From Ligustrum vulgare (Eukaryota; Streptophyta; Magnoliopsida; Lamiales; Oleaceae), in NCBI GenBank assembly GCA_963555705.1, contig OY743176.1:38920497-38984496 (forward strand): 64,000 nt of DNA. The letters run 5' to 3'. The notes under the pieces were generated by a model that worked only from the letters and a program-made list of their open reading frames with translations, made no database searches and was not told the origin of the DNA. Position 1 is the first letter of the stretch, and each line of letters starts with the position of its first letter. This document shows positions 27,234 to 37,832 of this stretch, in pieces. A program made the translations under genes and the position numbers.

Positions 27234-28747
27234 GAGAATCTTACATATATGTTAAGAAGTAGATTAGATTGAAAACGTGGCTTTGTAGTTGCAACTATAA
27301 TAAAAAATAGTAATTAAAAAGGAGAATCTCTCAGAATTTTTTCCAATAAGATATATTTAAGAGCATTACACAAAACTCATATCCATGATGATTCGGTAAT
27401 TATTATTAAGGTTGTATCAACTCATTGAATTTTAGTTTTGCATATACTTTGATGAGTGTTAGTTTGATAGCGTGGGGTCAAATGAGTGACTTCGTGATGG
27501 CAATTTTTGAAAATATTATTCCGGTATTTAAATTTAACCACAGAAGTTATTTGCATAGGAGGAAAGTCGAAATTACACAAAGTTACCAGGTTTTGTTAGA
27601 CGTGTTTGATATATGACAGTAATTAAATAAAATTCAATAGTTTTAGGTGTAATCTTAAAAAATGAAGAAACATAGTGAGTTTAAATAATTATTTTTCTCT
27701 TTCTTTTCTGTTCGCAACTGAAAAATACATTACTGATTAGATAATTAATTCAGTATAACCGGGTTTATTTTTTATAAGTTCTCGGATTAAGTCTATTATG
27801 TATATATTAACGTTTCCTCTAAGCGTCGAAATTCGAAATTCGTAAGAGGTTGACATGTACGGGATTCGCACATTGCATTAGCGTTCTTTGGAATTGTTTC
27901 TCTCTTAATAAATTCTAGTCTTTGCATAACTTTTTGCATTTCAAGTTCACGGTAATCAATCATCTAAATTTTGTTAATTTTATATTTTAACATTTTTTTC
28001 TTTGTTTTTAAAGCAATTTAAGAATTTTCCAGGGAAATCTTGAAACGGATAAACCCTGAACTTTCTTTGTTATTTGCCATCAGTTTTCTTTTATGAATGA
28101 TCATTTACTATTTTTTTTTTCTATACAAAAATACCACTATTGCTGTTAATTTTCTATAATGAAAAATAAACACAGTGACCAATTTAAATTTCATGTTTCG
28201 AAGTTAGGAAACTGACAATTTCTGTTAATTCTACTAATAAAATCTTTGAGAAGTTAAGGTTCTCGATTTGTGATGGAAAATCCTTCCCCGGTAATACTCG
28301 AGGTAACCTCCGACGAAGAGGCCTGTTTTTGGAGACACTAGAAATGATGGCTGTGACAGCGGCTGAGATGTTGAAGATAATTGTTTGTTATCGAAGTTAT
28401 TGGCTGATGTGGAGGCAAATGCAGATGATTCCGACGAAATACTGGATGTGACACATGGTATTCAAAACACTGAAGAATGACACATTCCCCGTTCGAACCC
28501 GTTTTGAAAATTCCGTCGACGATGATTGTATAATTTTGGATGGGAGCACGGATAAGCTGTTGGCAGTTGAAGCACATCATCTGTTAGTAGTCAAGTGCCT
28601 ATTTATCATTCCATGGTTTAGAATGTTACATAACGTTTCAGAAACTACAAATTCAAAATAAAATATTTTAAAACAAGCAGTTATAAACTCGTGTTATGAA
28701 CAATCGTGCAATTTCTTGTTATTTTTGCAGAGGCCAATATATATATA
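27234..28747 (+). repeat. Monomer M19 (1514 bp), type B
   Basis: Type B core plus AAAATAAAAT, giving TAA at 28659-28661 that cuts the 97-codon frame to 68. Confidence 0.95.
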
Positions 28748-30262
28748 GAGAATCTTACATATATGTTAAGAAGTAGATTAGATTGAAAACGTGGCTTTGT
28801 AGTTGCAACTACAATAAAAAATAGTAATTAAAAAGGAGAATCTCTCAGAATTTTTTCCAATAAGATATATTTAAGAGCATTACACAAAACTCATATCCAT
28901 GATGATTCGGTAATTATTATTAAGGTTGTATCAACTCATTGAATTTTAGTTTTGCATATACTTTGATGAGTGTTAGTTTGATAGCGTGGGGTCAAATGAG
29001 TGACTTCGTGATGGCAATTTTTGAAAATATTATTCCGGTATTTAAATTTAACCACAGAAGTTATTTGCATAGGAGGAAAGTCGAAATTACACAAAGTTAC
29101 CAGGTTTTGTTAGACGTGTTTGATATATGACAGTAATTAAATAAAATTCAATAGTTTTAGGTGTAATCTTAAAAAATGAAGAAACATAGTGAGTTTAAAT
29201 AATTATTTTTCTCTTTCTTTTCTGTTCGCAACTGAAAAATACATTACTGATTAGATAATTAATTCAGTATAACCGGGTTTATTTTTTATAAGTTCTCGGA
29301 TTAAGTCTATTATGTATATATTAACGTTTTCTCTAAGCGTCGAAATTCGAAATTCGTAAGAGGTTGACATGTACGGGATTCGCACATTGCATTAGCGTTC
29401 TTTGGAATTGTTTCTCTCTTAATAAATTCTAGTCTTTGCATAACTTTTTGCATTTCAAGTTCACGGTAATCAATCATCTAAATTTTGTTAATTTTATATT
29501 TTAACATTTTTTTCTTTGTTTTTAAAGCAATTTAAGAATTTTCCAGGGAAATCTTGAAACGGATAAACCCTGAACTTTCTTTGTTATTTGCCATCAGTTT
29601 TCTTTTATGAATGATCATTTACTATTTTTTTTTTTCTATACAAAAATACCACTATTGCTGTTAATTTTCTATAATGAAAAATAAACACAGTGACCAATTT
29701 AAATTTCATGTTTCGAAGTTAGGAAACTGACAATTTCTGTTAATTCTACTAATAAAATCTTTGAGAAGTTAAGGTTCTCGATTTGTGATGGAAAATCCTT
29801 CCCCGGTAATACTCGAGGTAACCTCCGACGAAGAGGCCTGTTTTTGGAGACACTAGAAATGATGGCTGTGACAGCGGCTGAGATGTTGAAGATAATTGTT
29901 TGTTATCGAAGTTATTGGCTGATGTGGAGGCAAATGCAGATGATTCCGACGAAATACTGGATGTGACACATGGTATTCAAAACACTGAAGAATGACACAT
30001 TCCCCGTTCGAACCCGTTTTGAAAATTCCGTCGACGATGATTGTATAATTTTGGATGGGAGCACGGATAAGCTGTTGGCAGTTGAAGCACATCATCTGTT
30101 AGTAGTCAAGTGCCTATTTATCATTCCATGGTTTAGAATGTTACATAACGTTTCAGAAACTACAAATTCAAAATAAAATATTTTAAAACAAGCAGTTATA
30201 AACTCGTGTTATGAACAATCGTGCAATTTCTTGTTATTTTTGCAGAGGCCAATATATATATA
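28748..30262 (+). repeat. Monomer M20 (1515 bp), type B
   Basis: As M19 with an 11-T tract and private ACGTTTTCTCT, which weakens one arm of the 34-bp dyad. Confidence 0.95.
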
Positions 30263-31776
30263 GAGAATCTTACATATATGTTAAGAAGTAGATTAGATTG
30301 AAAACGTGGCTTTGTAGTTGCAACTACAATAAAAAATAGTAATTAAAAAGGAGAATCTCTCAGAATTTTTTCCAATAAGATATATTTAAGAGCATTACAC
30401 AAAACTCATATCCATGATGATTCGGTAATTATTATTAAGGTTGTATCAACTCATTGAATTTTAGTTTTGCATATACTTTGATGAGTGTTAGTTTGATAGC
30501 GTGGGGTCAAATGAGTGACTTCGTGATGGCAATTTTTGAAAATATTATTCCGGTATTTAAATTTAACCACAGAAGTTATTTGCATAGGAGGAAAGTCGAA
30601 ATTACACAAAGTTACCAGGTTTTGTTAGACGTGTTTGATATATGACAGTAATTAAATAAAATTCAATAGTTTTAGGTGTAATCTTAAAAAATGAAGAAAC
30701 ATAGTGAGTTTAAATAATTATTTTTCTCTTTCTTTTCTGTTCGCAACTGAAAAATACATTACTGATTAGATAATTAATTCAGTATAACCGGGTTTATTTT
30801 TTATAAGTTCTCGGATTAAGTCTATTATGTATATATTAACGTTTCCTCTAAGCGTCGAAATTCGAAATTCGTAAGAGGTTGACATGTACGGGATTCGCAC
30901 ATTGCATTAGCGTTCTTTGGAATTGTTTCTCTCTTAATAAATTCTAGTCTTTGCATAACTTTTTGCATTTCAAGTTCACGGTAATCAATCATCTAAATTT
31001 TGTTAATTTTATATTTTAACATTTTTTTCTTTGTTTTTAAAGCAATTTAAGAATTTTCCAGGGAAATCTTGAAACGGATAAACCCTGAACTTTCTTTGTT
31101 ATTTGCCATCAGTTTTCTTTTATGAATGATCATTTACTATTTTTTTTTTCTATACAAAAATACCACTATTGCTGTTAATTTTCTATAATGAAAAATAAAC
31201 ACAGTGACCAATTTAAATTTCATGTTTCGAAGTTAGGAAACTGAAAATTTCTGTTAATTCTACTAATAAAATCTTTGAGAAGTTAAGGTTCTCGATTTGT
31301 GATGGAAAATCCTTCCCCGGTAATACTCGAGGTAACCTCCGACGAAGAGGCCTGTTTTTGGAGACACTAGAAATGATGGCTGTGACAGCGGCTGAGATGT
31401 TGAAGATAATTGTTTGTTATCGAAGTTATTGGCTGATGTGGAGGAAAATGCAGATGATTCCGACGAAATACTGGATGTGACACATGGTATTCAAAACACT
31501 GAAGAATGACACATTCCCCGTTCGAACCCGTTTTGAAAATTCCGTCGACGATGATTGTATAATTTTGGATGGGAGCACGGATAAGCTGTTGGCAGTTGAA
31601 GCACATCATCTGTTAGTAGTCAAGTGCCTATTTATCATTCCATGGTTTAGAATGTTACATAACGTTTCAGAAACTACAAATTCAAAATAAAATATTTTAA
31701 AACAAGCAGTTATAAACTCGTGTTATGAACAATCGTGCAATTTCTTGTTATTTTTGCAGAGGCCAATATATATATA
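30263..31776 (+). repeat. Monomer M21 (1514 bp), type B
   Basis: As M19 with private ACTGAAAATTTC and GGAGGAAAATG. Confidence 0.95.
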
Positions 31777-33290
31777 GAGAATCTTACATATATGTTAAGA
31801 AGTAGATTAGATTGAAAACGTGGCTTTGTAGTTGCAACTACAATAAAAAATAGTAATTAAAAAGGAGAATCTCTCAGAATTTTTTCCAATAAGATATATT
31901 TAAGAGCATTACACAAAACTCATATCCATGATGATTCGGTAATTATTATTAAGGTTGTATCAACTCATTGAATTTTAGTTTTGCATATACTTTAATGAGT
32001 GTTAGTTTGATAGCGTGGGGTCAAATGAGTGACTTCGTGATGGCAATTTTTGAAAATATTATTCCGGTATTTAAATTTAACCACAGAAGTTATTTGCATA
32101 GGAGGAAAGTCGAAATTACACAAAGTTACCAGGTTTTGTTAGACGTGTTTGATATATGACAGTAATTAAATAAAATTCAATAGTTTTAGGTGTAATCTTA
32201 AAAAATGAAGAAACATAGTGAGTTTAAATAATTATTTTTCTCTTTCTTTTCTGTTCGCAACTGAAAAATACATTACTGATTAGATAATTAATTCAGTATA
32301 ACCGGGTTTGTTTTTTATAAGTTCTCGGATTAAGTCTATTATGTATATATTAACGTTTCCTCTAAGCGTCGAAATTCGAAATTCGTAAGAGGTTGACATG
32401 TACGGGATTCGCACATTGCATTAGCGTTCTTTGGAATTGTTTCTCTCTTAATAAATTCTAGTCTTTGCATAACTTTTTGCATTTCAAGTTCACGGTAATC
32501 AATCATCTAAATTTTGTTAATTTTATATTTTAACATTTTTTTCTTTGTTTTTAAAGCAATTTAAGAATTTTCCAGGGAAATCTTGAAACGGATAAACCCT
32601 GAACTTTCTTTGTTATTTGCCATCAGTTTTCTTTTATGAATGATCATTTACTATTTTTTTTTTCTATACAAAAATACCACTATTGCTGTTAATTTTCTAT
32701 AATGAAAAATATACACAGTGACCAATTTAAATTTCATGTTTCGAAGTTAGGAAACTGACAATTTCTGTTAATTCTACTAATAAAATCTTTGAGAAGTTAA
32801 GGTTCTCGATTTGTGATGGAAAATCCATCCCCGGTAATACTCGAGGTAACCTCCGACGAACAGGCCTGTTTTTGGAGACACTAGAAAAGATGGCTGTGAC
32901 AGCGGCTGAGATGTTGAAGATAATTGTTTGTTGTCGACGTTATTGGCTGATGTGGAGGCAAATGCAGATGATTCCGACGAAATACTGGATGTGACACATG
33001 GTATTCAAAACACTGAAGAATGACACATTCCCCGTTCGAACCCGTTTTGAAAATTCCGTCGACGATGATTGTATAATTTTGGATGGGAGCACGGATAAGC
33101 TGTTGGCAGTTGAAGCACATCATCTGTTAGTAGTCAAGTGCCTATTTATCATTCCATGGTTTAGAATGTTACATAACGTTTCAGAAACTACAAATTCAAA
33201 AGAAAATATTTTAAAACAAGCAGTTATAAACTCGTGTTATGAACAATCGTGCAATTTCTTGTTATTTTTGCAGAGGCCAATATATATATA
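31777..33290 (+). repeat. Monomer M22 (1514 bp)
   Basis: Return to type A core, GTTTGTT, ATATACACAG. Private CTTTAATGAG is synonymous in the short reading frame. Its CTACAATAA leader matches M20-M21, so the switch from type B to type A lies inside this copy. Confidence 0.95.
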
Positions 33291-34804
33291 GAGAATCTTA
33301 CATATATGTTAAGAAGTAGATTAGATTGAAAACGTGGCTTTGTAGTTGCAACTATAATAAAAAATAGTAATTAAAAAGGAGAATCTCTCAGAATTTTTTC
33401 CAATAAGATATATTTAAGAGCATTACACAAAACTCATATCCATGATGATTCGGTAATTATTATTAAGGTTGTATCAACTCATTGAATTTTAGTTTTGCAT
33501 ATACTTTGATGAGTGTTAGTTTGATAGCGTGGGGTCAAATGAGTGACTTCGTGATGGCAATTTTTAAAAATATTATTCCGGTATTTAAATTTAACCACAG
33601 AAGTTATTTGCATAGGAGGAAAGTCGAAATTACACAAAGTTACCAGGTATTGTTAGACGTCTTTGATATATGACATTAATTAAATAAAATTCAATAGTTT
33701 TAGGTGTAATCTTAAAAAATGAAGAAACATAGTGAGTTTAAATAATTATTTTTCTCTTTCTTTTCTGTTCGCAACTGAAAAATACATTACTGATTAGATA
33801 ATTAATTCAGTATAACCGGGTTTGTTTTTTATAAGTTCTCGGATTAAGTCTATTATGTATACATTAACGTTTCCTCTAAGCGTCGAAATTCGAAATTCGT
33901 AAGAGGTTGACATGTACGGGATTCGCACATTGCATTAGCGTTCTTTGGAATTGTTTCTCTCTTAATAAATTCTAGTCTTTGCATAACTTTTTGCATTTCA
34001 AGTTCACGGTAATCAATCATCTAAATTTTGTTAATTTTATATTTTAACATTTTTTTCTTTGTTTTTAAAGCAATTTAAGAATTTTCCAGGGAAATCTTGA
34101 AACGGATAAACCCTGAACTTTCTTTGTTATTTGCCATCAGTTTTCTTTTATGAATGATCATTTACTATTTTTTTTTTCTATACAAAAATACCACTATTGC
34201 TGTTAATTTTCTATAATGAAAAATATACACAGTGACCAATTTAAATTTCATGTTTCGAAGTTAGGAAACTGACAATTTCTGTTAATTCTACTAATAAAAT
34301 CTTTGAGAAGTTAAGGTTCTCGATTTGTGATGGAAAATCCATCCCCGGTAATACTCGAGGTAACCTCCGACGAACAGGCCTGTTTTTGGAGACACTAGAA
34401 AAGATGGCTGTGACAGCGGCTGAGATGTTGAAGATAATTGTTTGTTGTCGACGTTATTGGCTGATGTGGAGGCAAATGCAGATGATTCCGACGAAATACT
34501 GGATGTGACACATGGTATTCAAAACACTGAAGAATGACACATTCCCCGTTCGAACCCGTTTTGAAAATTCCGTCGACGATGATTGTATAATTTTGGATGG
34601 GAGCACGGATAAGCTGTTGGCAGTTGAAGCACATCATCTGTTAGTAGTCAAGTGCCTATTTATCATTCCATGGTTTAGAATGTTACATAACGTTTCAGAA
34701 ACTACAAATTCAAAAGAAAATATTTTAAAACAAGCAGTTATAAACTCGTGTTATGAACAATCGTGCAATTTCTTGTTATTTTTGCAGAGGCCAATATATA
34801 TATA
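33291..34804 (+). repeat. Monomer M23 (1514 bp)
   Basis: Carries the linked set CAGGTATTG, GACGTCTTT, GACATTAAT otherwise found only in M28, M29, M34 and M35. Private TTTTTAAAAAT (E to K in the short frame) and GTATACATT. Confidence 0.95.
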
Positions 34805-36318
34805 GAGAATCTTACATATATGTTAAGAAGTAGATTAGATTGAAAACGTGGCTTTGTAGTTGCAACTATAATAAAAAATAGTAATTAAAAAGGAGAATCT
34901 CTCAGAATTTTTTCCAATAAGATATATTTAAGAGCATTACACAAAACTCATATCCATGATGATTCGGTAATTATTATTAAGGTTGTATCAACTCATTGAA
35001 TTTTAGTTTTGCATATACTTTGATGAGTGTTAGTTTGATAGCGTGGGGTCAAATGAGTGACTTCGTGATGGCAATTTTTGAAAATATTATTCCGGTATTT
35101 AAATTTAACCACAGAAGTTATTTGCATAGGAGGAAAGTCGAAATTACACAAAGTTACCAGGTTTTGTTAGACGTGTTTGATATATGACAGTAATTAAATA
35201 AAATTCAATAGTTTTAGGTGTAATCTTAAAAAATGAAGAAACATAGTGAGTTTAAATAATTATTTTTCTCTTTCTTTTCTGTTCGCAACTGAAAAATACA
35301 TTACTGATTAGATAATTAATTCAGTATAACCGGGTTTATTTTTTATAAGTTCTCGGATTAAGTCTATTATGTATATATTAACGTTTCCTCTAAGCGTCGA
35401 AATTCGAAATTCGTAAGAGGTTGACATGTACGGGATTCGCACATTGCATTAGCGTTCTTTGGAATTGTTTCTCTCTTAATAAATTCTAGTCTTTGCATAA
35501 CTTTTTGCATTTCAAGTTCACGGTAATCAATCATCTAAATTTTGTTAATTTTATATTTTAACATTTTTTTCTTTGTTTTTAAAGCAATTTAAGAATTTTC
35601 CAGGGAAATCTTGAAACGGATAAACCCTGAACTTTCTTTGTTATTTGCCATCAGTTTTCTTTTATGAATGATCATTTACTATTTTTTTTTTCTATACAAA
35701 AATACCACTATTGCTGTTAATTTTCTATAATGAAAAATATACACAGTGACCAATTTAAATTTCATGTTTCGAAGTTAGGAAACTGACAATTTCTGTTAAT
35801 TCTACTAATAAAATCTTTGAGAAGTTAAGGTTCTCGATTTGTGATGGAAAATCCATCCCCGGTAATACTCGAGGTAACCTCCGACGAACAGGCCTGTTTT
35901 TGGAGACACTAGAAAAGATGGCTGTGACAGCGGCTGAGATGTTGAAGATAATTGTTTGTTGTCGACGTTATTGGCTGATGTGGAGGCAAATGCAGATGAT
36001 TCCGACGAAATACTGGATGTGACACATGGTATTCAAAACACTGAAGAATGACACATTCCCCGTTCGAACCCGTTTTGAAAATTCCGTCGACGATGATTGT
36101 ATAATTTTGGATGGGAGCACGGATAAGCTGTTGGCAGTTGAAGCACATCATCTGTTAGTAGTCAAGTGCCTATTTATCATTCCATGGCTTAGAATGTTAC
36201 ATAACGTTTCAGAAACTACAAATTCAAAAGAAAATATTTTAAAACAAGCAGTTATAAACTCGTGTTATGAACAATCGTGCAATTTCTTGTTATTTTTGCA
36301 GAGGCCAATATATATATA
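34805..36318 (+). repeat. Monomer M24 (1514 bp)
   Basis: Near-consensus copy. Private CCATGGCTTAGA changes F to L in the core frame. Confidence 0.95.
36305..36318 (+). promoter_or_regulatory. CCAAT plus (TA)5 at the monomer junction, candidate TATA promoter
   Basis: Each monomer ends with (TA)5 overlapping an upstream CCAAT (reference copy: CCAAT 36305-36309, TA repeat 36309-36318). A TATA-like element here would place a start about 30 bp into the next monomer, ahead of the short reading frame. In nine copies (M3, M6, M10, M13, M16, M27, M28, M33, M34) the motif is ACAAT, so CCAAT is lost while (TA)5 stays. TA repeats are common by chance in A+T-rich DNA, and the CCAAT is much closer to the TATA than in known promoters. 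This is a weak inference. Confidence 0.25.
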
Positions 36319-36536
36319 GAGAATCTTACATATATGTTAAGAAGTAGATTAGATTGAAAACGTGGCTTTGTAGTTGCAACTATAATAAAAAATAGTAATT
36401 AAAAAGGAGAATCTCTCAGAATTTTTTCCAATAAGATATATTTAAGAGCATTACACAAAACTCATATCCATGATGATTCGGTAATTATTATTAAGGTTGT
36501 ATCAACTCATTGAATTTTAGTTTTGCATATACTTTG

Positions 36537-36701
36537 ATGAGTGTTAGTTTGATAGCGTGGGGTCAAATGAGTGACTTCGTGATGGCAATTTTTGAAAATA
36601 TTATTCCGGTATTTAAATTTAACCACAGAAGTTATTTGCATAGGAGGAAAGTCGAAATTACACAAAGTTACCAGGTTTTGTTAGACGTGTTTGATATATG
36701 A
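36537..36701 (+). CDS. Hypothetical 54-codon reading frame (M25 copy)
   Basis: The frame runs from an ATG at monomer offset 219 to TGA at 383, giving 54 residues. It can be read nine codons further upstream to a TTG, which is not a plausible eukaryotic start. The product would start MSVSLIAWGQMSDFVMAIF, a mildly hydrophobic N-terminal half with scattered acidic residues. It continues into a basic stretch near residues 29-38 (FNHRSYLHRRK) and ends DVFDI. No family, signal peptide or domain is recognised. It is open in all 43 copies, without indels. Variants among copies include both silent (TTT/TTC, TTG/TTA, GTT/GTA, GTG/GTC) and replacement changes (I/V, A/V, M/R, E/K, I/L), so purifying selection is not shown. 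TATA-like DNA lies upstream and AATAAA 10 nt downstream. Two short upstream ATG frames precede it (offsets 16 and about 154). It may be an exon piece or a chance frame. Confidence 0.2.
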   Translation: MSVSLIAWGQMSDFVMAIFENIIPVFKFNHRSYLHRRKVEITQSYQVLLDVFDI

Positions 36702-36710
36702 CAGTAATTA

Positions 36711-36716
36711 AATAAA
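36711..36716 (+). terminator. AATAAA, candidate poly(A) signal after the 54-codon frame
   Basis: AATAAA begins 10 nt after the TGA in every copy (offset 393-398). Position and sequence suit a eukaryotic polyadenylation signal, but other AATAAA hexamers occur in the same A+T-rich monomer, for example in CTAATAAAATC and TTAATAAATTC, so it is only suggestive. Confidence 0.25.
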
Positions 36717-36900
36717 ATTCAATAGTTTTAGGTGTAATCTTAAAAAATGAAGAAACATAGTGAGTTTAAATAATTATTTTTCTCTTTCTTTTCTGTTCGC
36801 AACTGAAAAATACATTACTGATTAGATAATTAATTCAGTATAACCGGGTTTATTTTTTATAAGTTCTCGGATTAAGTCTATTATGTATATATTAACGTTT

Positions 36901-36934
36901 CCTCTAAGCGTCGAAATTCGAAATTCGTAAGAGG
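36901..36934. repeat. 34-bp imperfect dyad with a CGAAATT direct repeat
   Basis: CCTCT at the left and AGAGG at the right frame TCGAAATTCGAAATTCG, which is a 7-bp unit repeated and also contains CGAA-A-TTCG mini-hairpins. M11 and M14 have lost one 7-bp unit, as expected from replication slippage. M20 has a C-to-T change in the left arm. Confidence 0.7.
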
Positions 36935-37195
36935 TTGACATGTACGGGATTCGCACATTGCATTAGCGTTCTTTGGAATTGTTTCTCTCTTAATAAATTC
37001 TAGTCTTTGCATAACTTTTTGCATTTCAAGTTCACGGTAATCAATCATCTAAATTTTGTTAATTTTATATTTTAACATTTTTTTCTTTGTTTTTAAAGCA
37101 ATTTAAGAATTTTCCAGGGAAATCTTGAAACGGATAAACCCTGAACTTTCTTTGTTATTTGCCATCAGTTTTCTTTTATGAATGATCATTTACTA

Positions 37196-37205
37196 TTTTT
37201 TTTTT
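37196..37205 (+). repeat. Poly-T tract, length-polymorphic
   Basis: T10 in most copies, T9 in M11 and M14, T11 in M20, T12 in M35 and M41, and TTATTTTTTTT in M36 and M42. It accounts for most monomer length differences of 1-2 bp. It could also act as a T-rich terminator or nucleosome-excluding tract, but nothing shows that. Confidence 0.85.
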
Positions 37206-37422
37206 CTATACAAAAATACCACTATTGCTGTTAATTTTCTATAATGAAAAATATACACAGTGACCAATTTAAATTTCATGTTTCGAAGTTAGGAAACTGA
37301 CAATTTCTGTTAATTCTACTAATAAAATCTTTGAGAAGTTAAGGTTCTCGATTTGTGATGGAAAATCCATCCCCGGTAATACTCGAGGTAACCTCCGACG
37401 AACAGGCCTGTTTTTGGAGACA

Positions 37423-37665
37423 CTAGAAAAGATGGCTGTGACAGCGGCTGAGATGTTGAAGATAATTGTTTGTTGTCGACGTTATTGGCTGATGTGGAGG
37501 CAAATGCAGATGATTCCGACGAAATACTGGATGTGACACATGGTATTCAAAACACTGAAGAATGACACATTCCCCGTTCGAACCCGTTTTGAAAATTCCG
37601 TCGACGATGATTGTATAATTTTGGATGGGAGCACGGATAAGCTGTTGGCAGTTGAAGCACATCAT
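37423..37665 (-). other. Antisense 80-codon frame over the core (M25 copy), probably not a gene
   Basis: An ATG-initiated antisense frame starting MMCFNCQQLIRAPIQN is open in 41 of 42 full copies; M26 has a different 98-codon frame because of its deletion. It contains CxxC at residues 3-6, cysteines at 33 and 38, and a His-rich tail, but no recognised zinc-binding order. Where the two strands' frames overlap, three of the four substitutions seen are silent on the plus strand and replacing on the minus strand, so the minus frame is more likely a shadow. It is listed because it is the longest reading frame that stays open on the minus strand. Confidence 0.12.
37486..37590 (+). promoter_or_regulatory. 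Pol III-like A box, B box and T4 in the core
   Basis: TGGCTGATGTG (37486-37496) fits the A box pattern TRGYNNANNNG. GTTCGAACC (37576-37584) fits the B box core GWTCRANNC, and TTTT follows at 37587-37590. The boxes are 79 bp apart, wider than in most tRNA genes and SINEs, and the T4 sits very close to the B box. GTTCGAAC is self-complementary, which raises the chance of an incidental match. M1 has lost the A box match (TGGATAATGTG). Chance is a strong alternative. Confidence 0.15.
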
Positions 37666-37832
37666 CTGTTAGTAGTCAAGTGCCTATTTATCATTCCATG
37701 GTTTAGAATGTTACATAACGTTTCAGAAACTACAAATTCAAAAGAAAATATTTTAAAACAAGCAGTTATAAACTCGTGTTATGAACAATCGTGCAATTTC
37801 TTGTTATTTTTGCAGAGGCCAATATATATATA

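Larger units (their letters stand above)
25720..31776 (+). repeat. Type B core block, M18-M21
   Basis: Four adjacent monomers share five linked differences in about 120 bp of the core: CCTTCCCC, GAAGAGGCC, AAATGATGG and TTATCGAAG (two changes), with AAATAAACACAG upstream. The last change removes one of the two GTCGAC sites. M19-M21 add AAAATAAAAT, which puts a TAA stop in the core frame. The haplotype recurs in M26, with extra changes, after four type A monomers. Confidence 0.9.
36717..37357. other. A+T-rich spacer without a gene (M25 copy)
   Basis: About 640 bp with stop codons in all frames and no recognisable RNA gene. It holds the 34-bp dyad at 36901-36934, an inverted repeat TTTCC-AG-GGAAA at 37111-37122, palindromes AATGATCATT (37181-37190) and AATTTAAATT (37266-37275), and the T10 tract at 37196-37205. 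Most length variation among monomers falls here. Confidence 0.7.
36319..37832 (+). repeat. Monomer M25 (1514 bp), reference copy
   Basis: No private change noticed, all frames intact, standard T10 tract. It is used below as the reference for sub-monomer features; the same offsets apply to the other copies. Confidence 0.95.

Noticed and set aside
36573..36590. U4-like Sm site (TGGCAATTTTTGA) as a sign of an snRNA or spliced-leader RNA gene
   Set aside because: The 13-base match resembles the Sm region of U4 snRNA, and an AAG-GTTG donor-like site lies about 90 nt upstream. But no U4 5' domain, U6-pairing region or 3' stem-loop follows, and the site lies inside the 54-codon frame. Such a T-rich match is expected by chance.
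37571..37590. CENP-B box in the core (TTCGAACCCG)
   Set aside because: It shares only the TTCG start and fails the required A and CGGG positions on either strand. No other match was seen.
37423..37665. Zinc-ribbon protein from the antisense CxxC motif
   Set aside because: The cysteine spacing (3, 6, 33, 38) and His positions do not follow a recognised zinc-binding pattern, and substitutions favour the opposite strand as the coding one.
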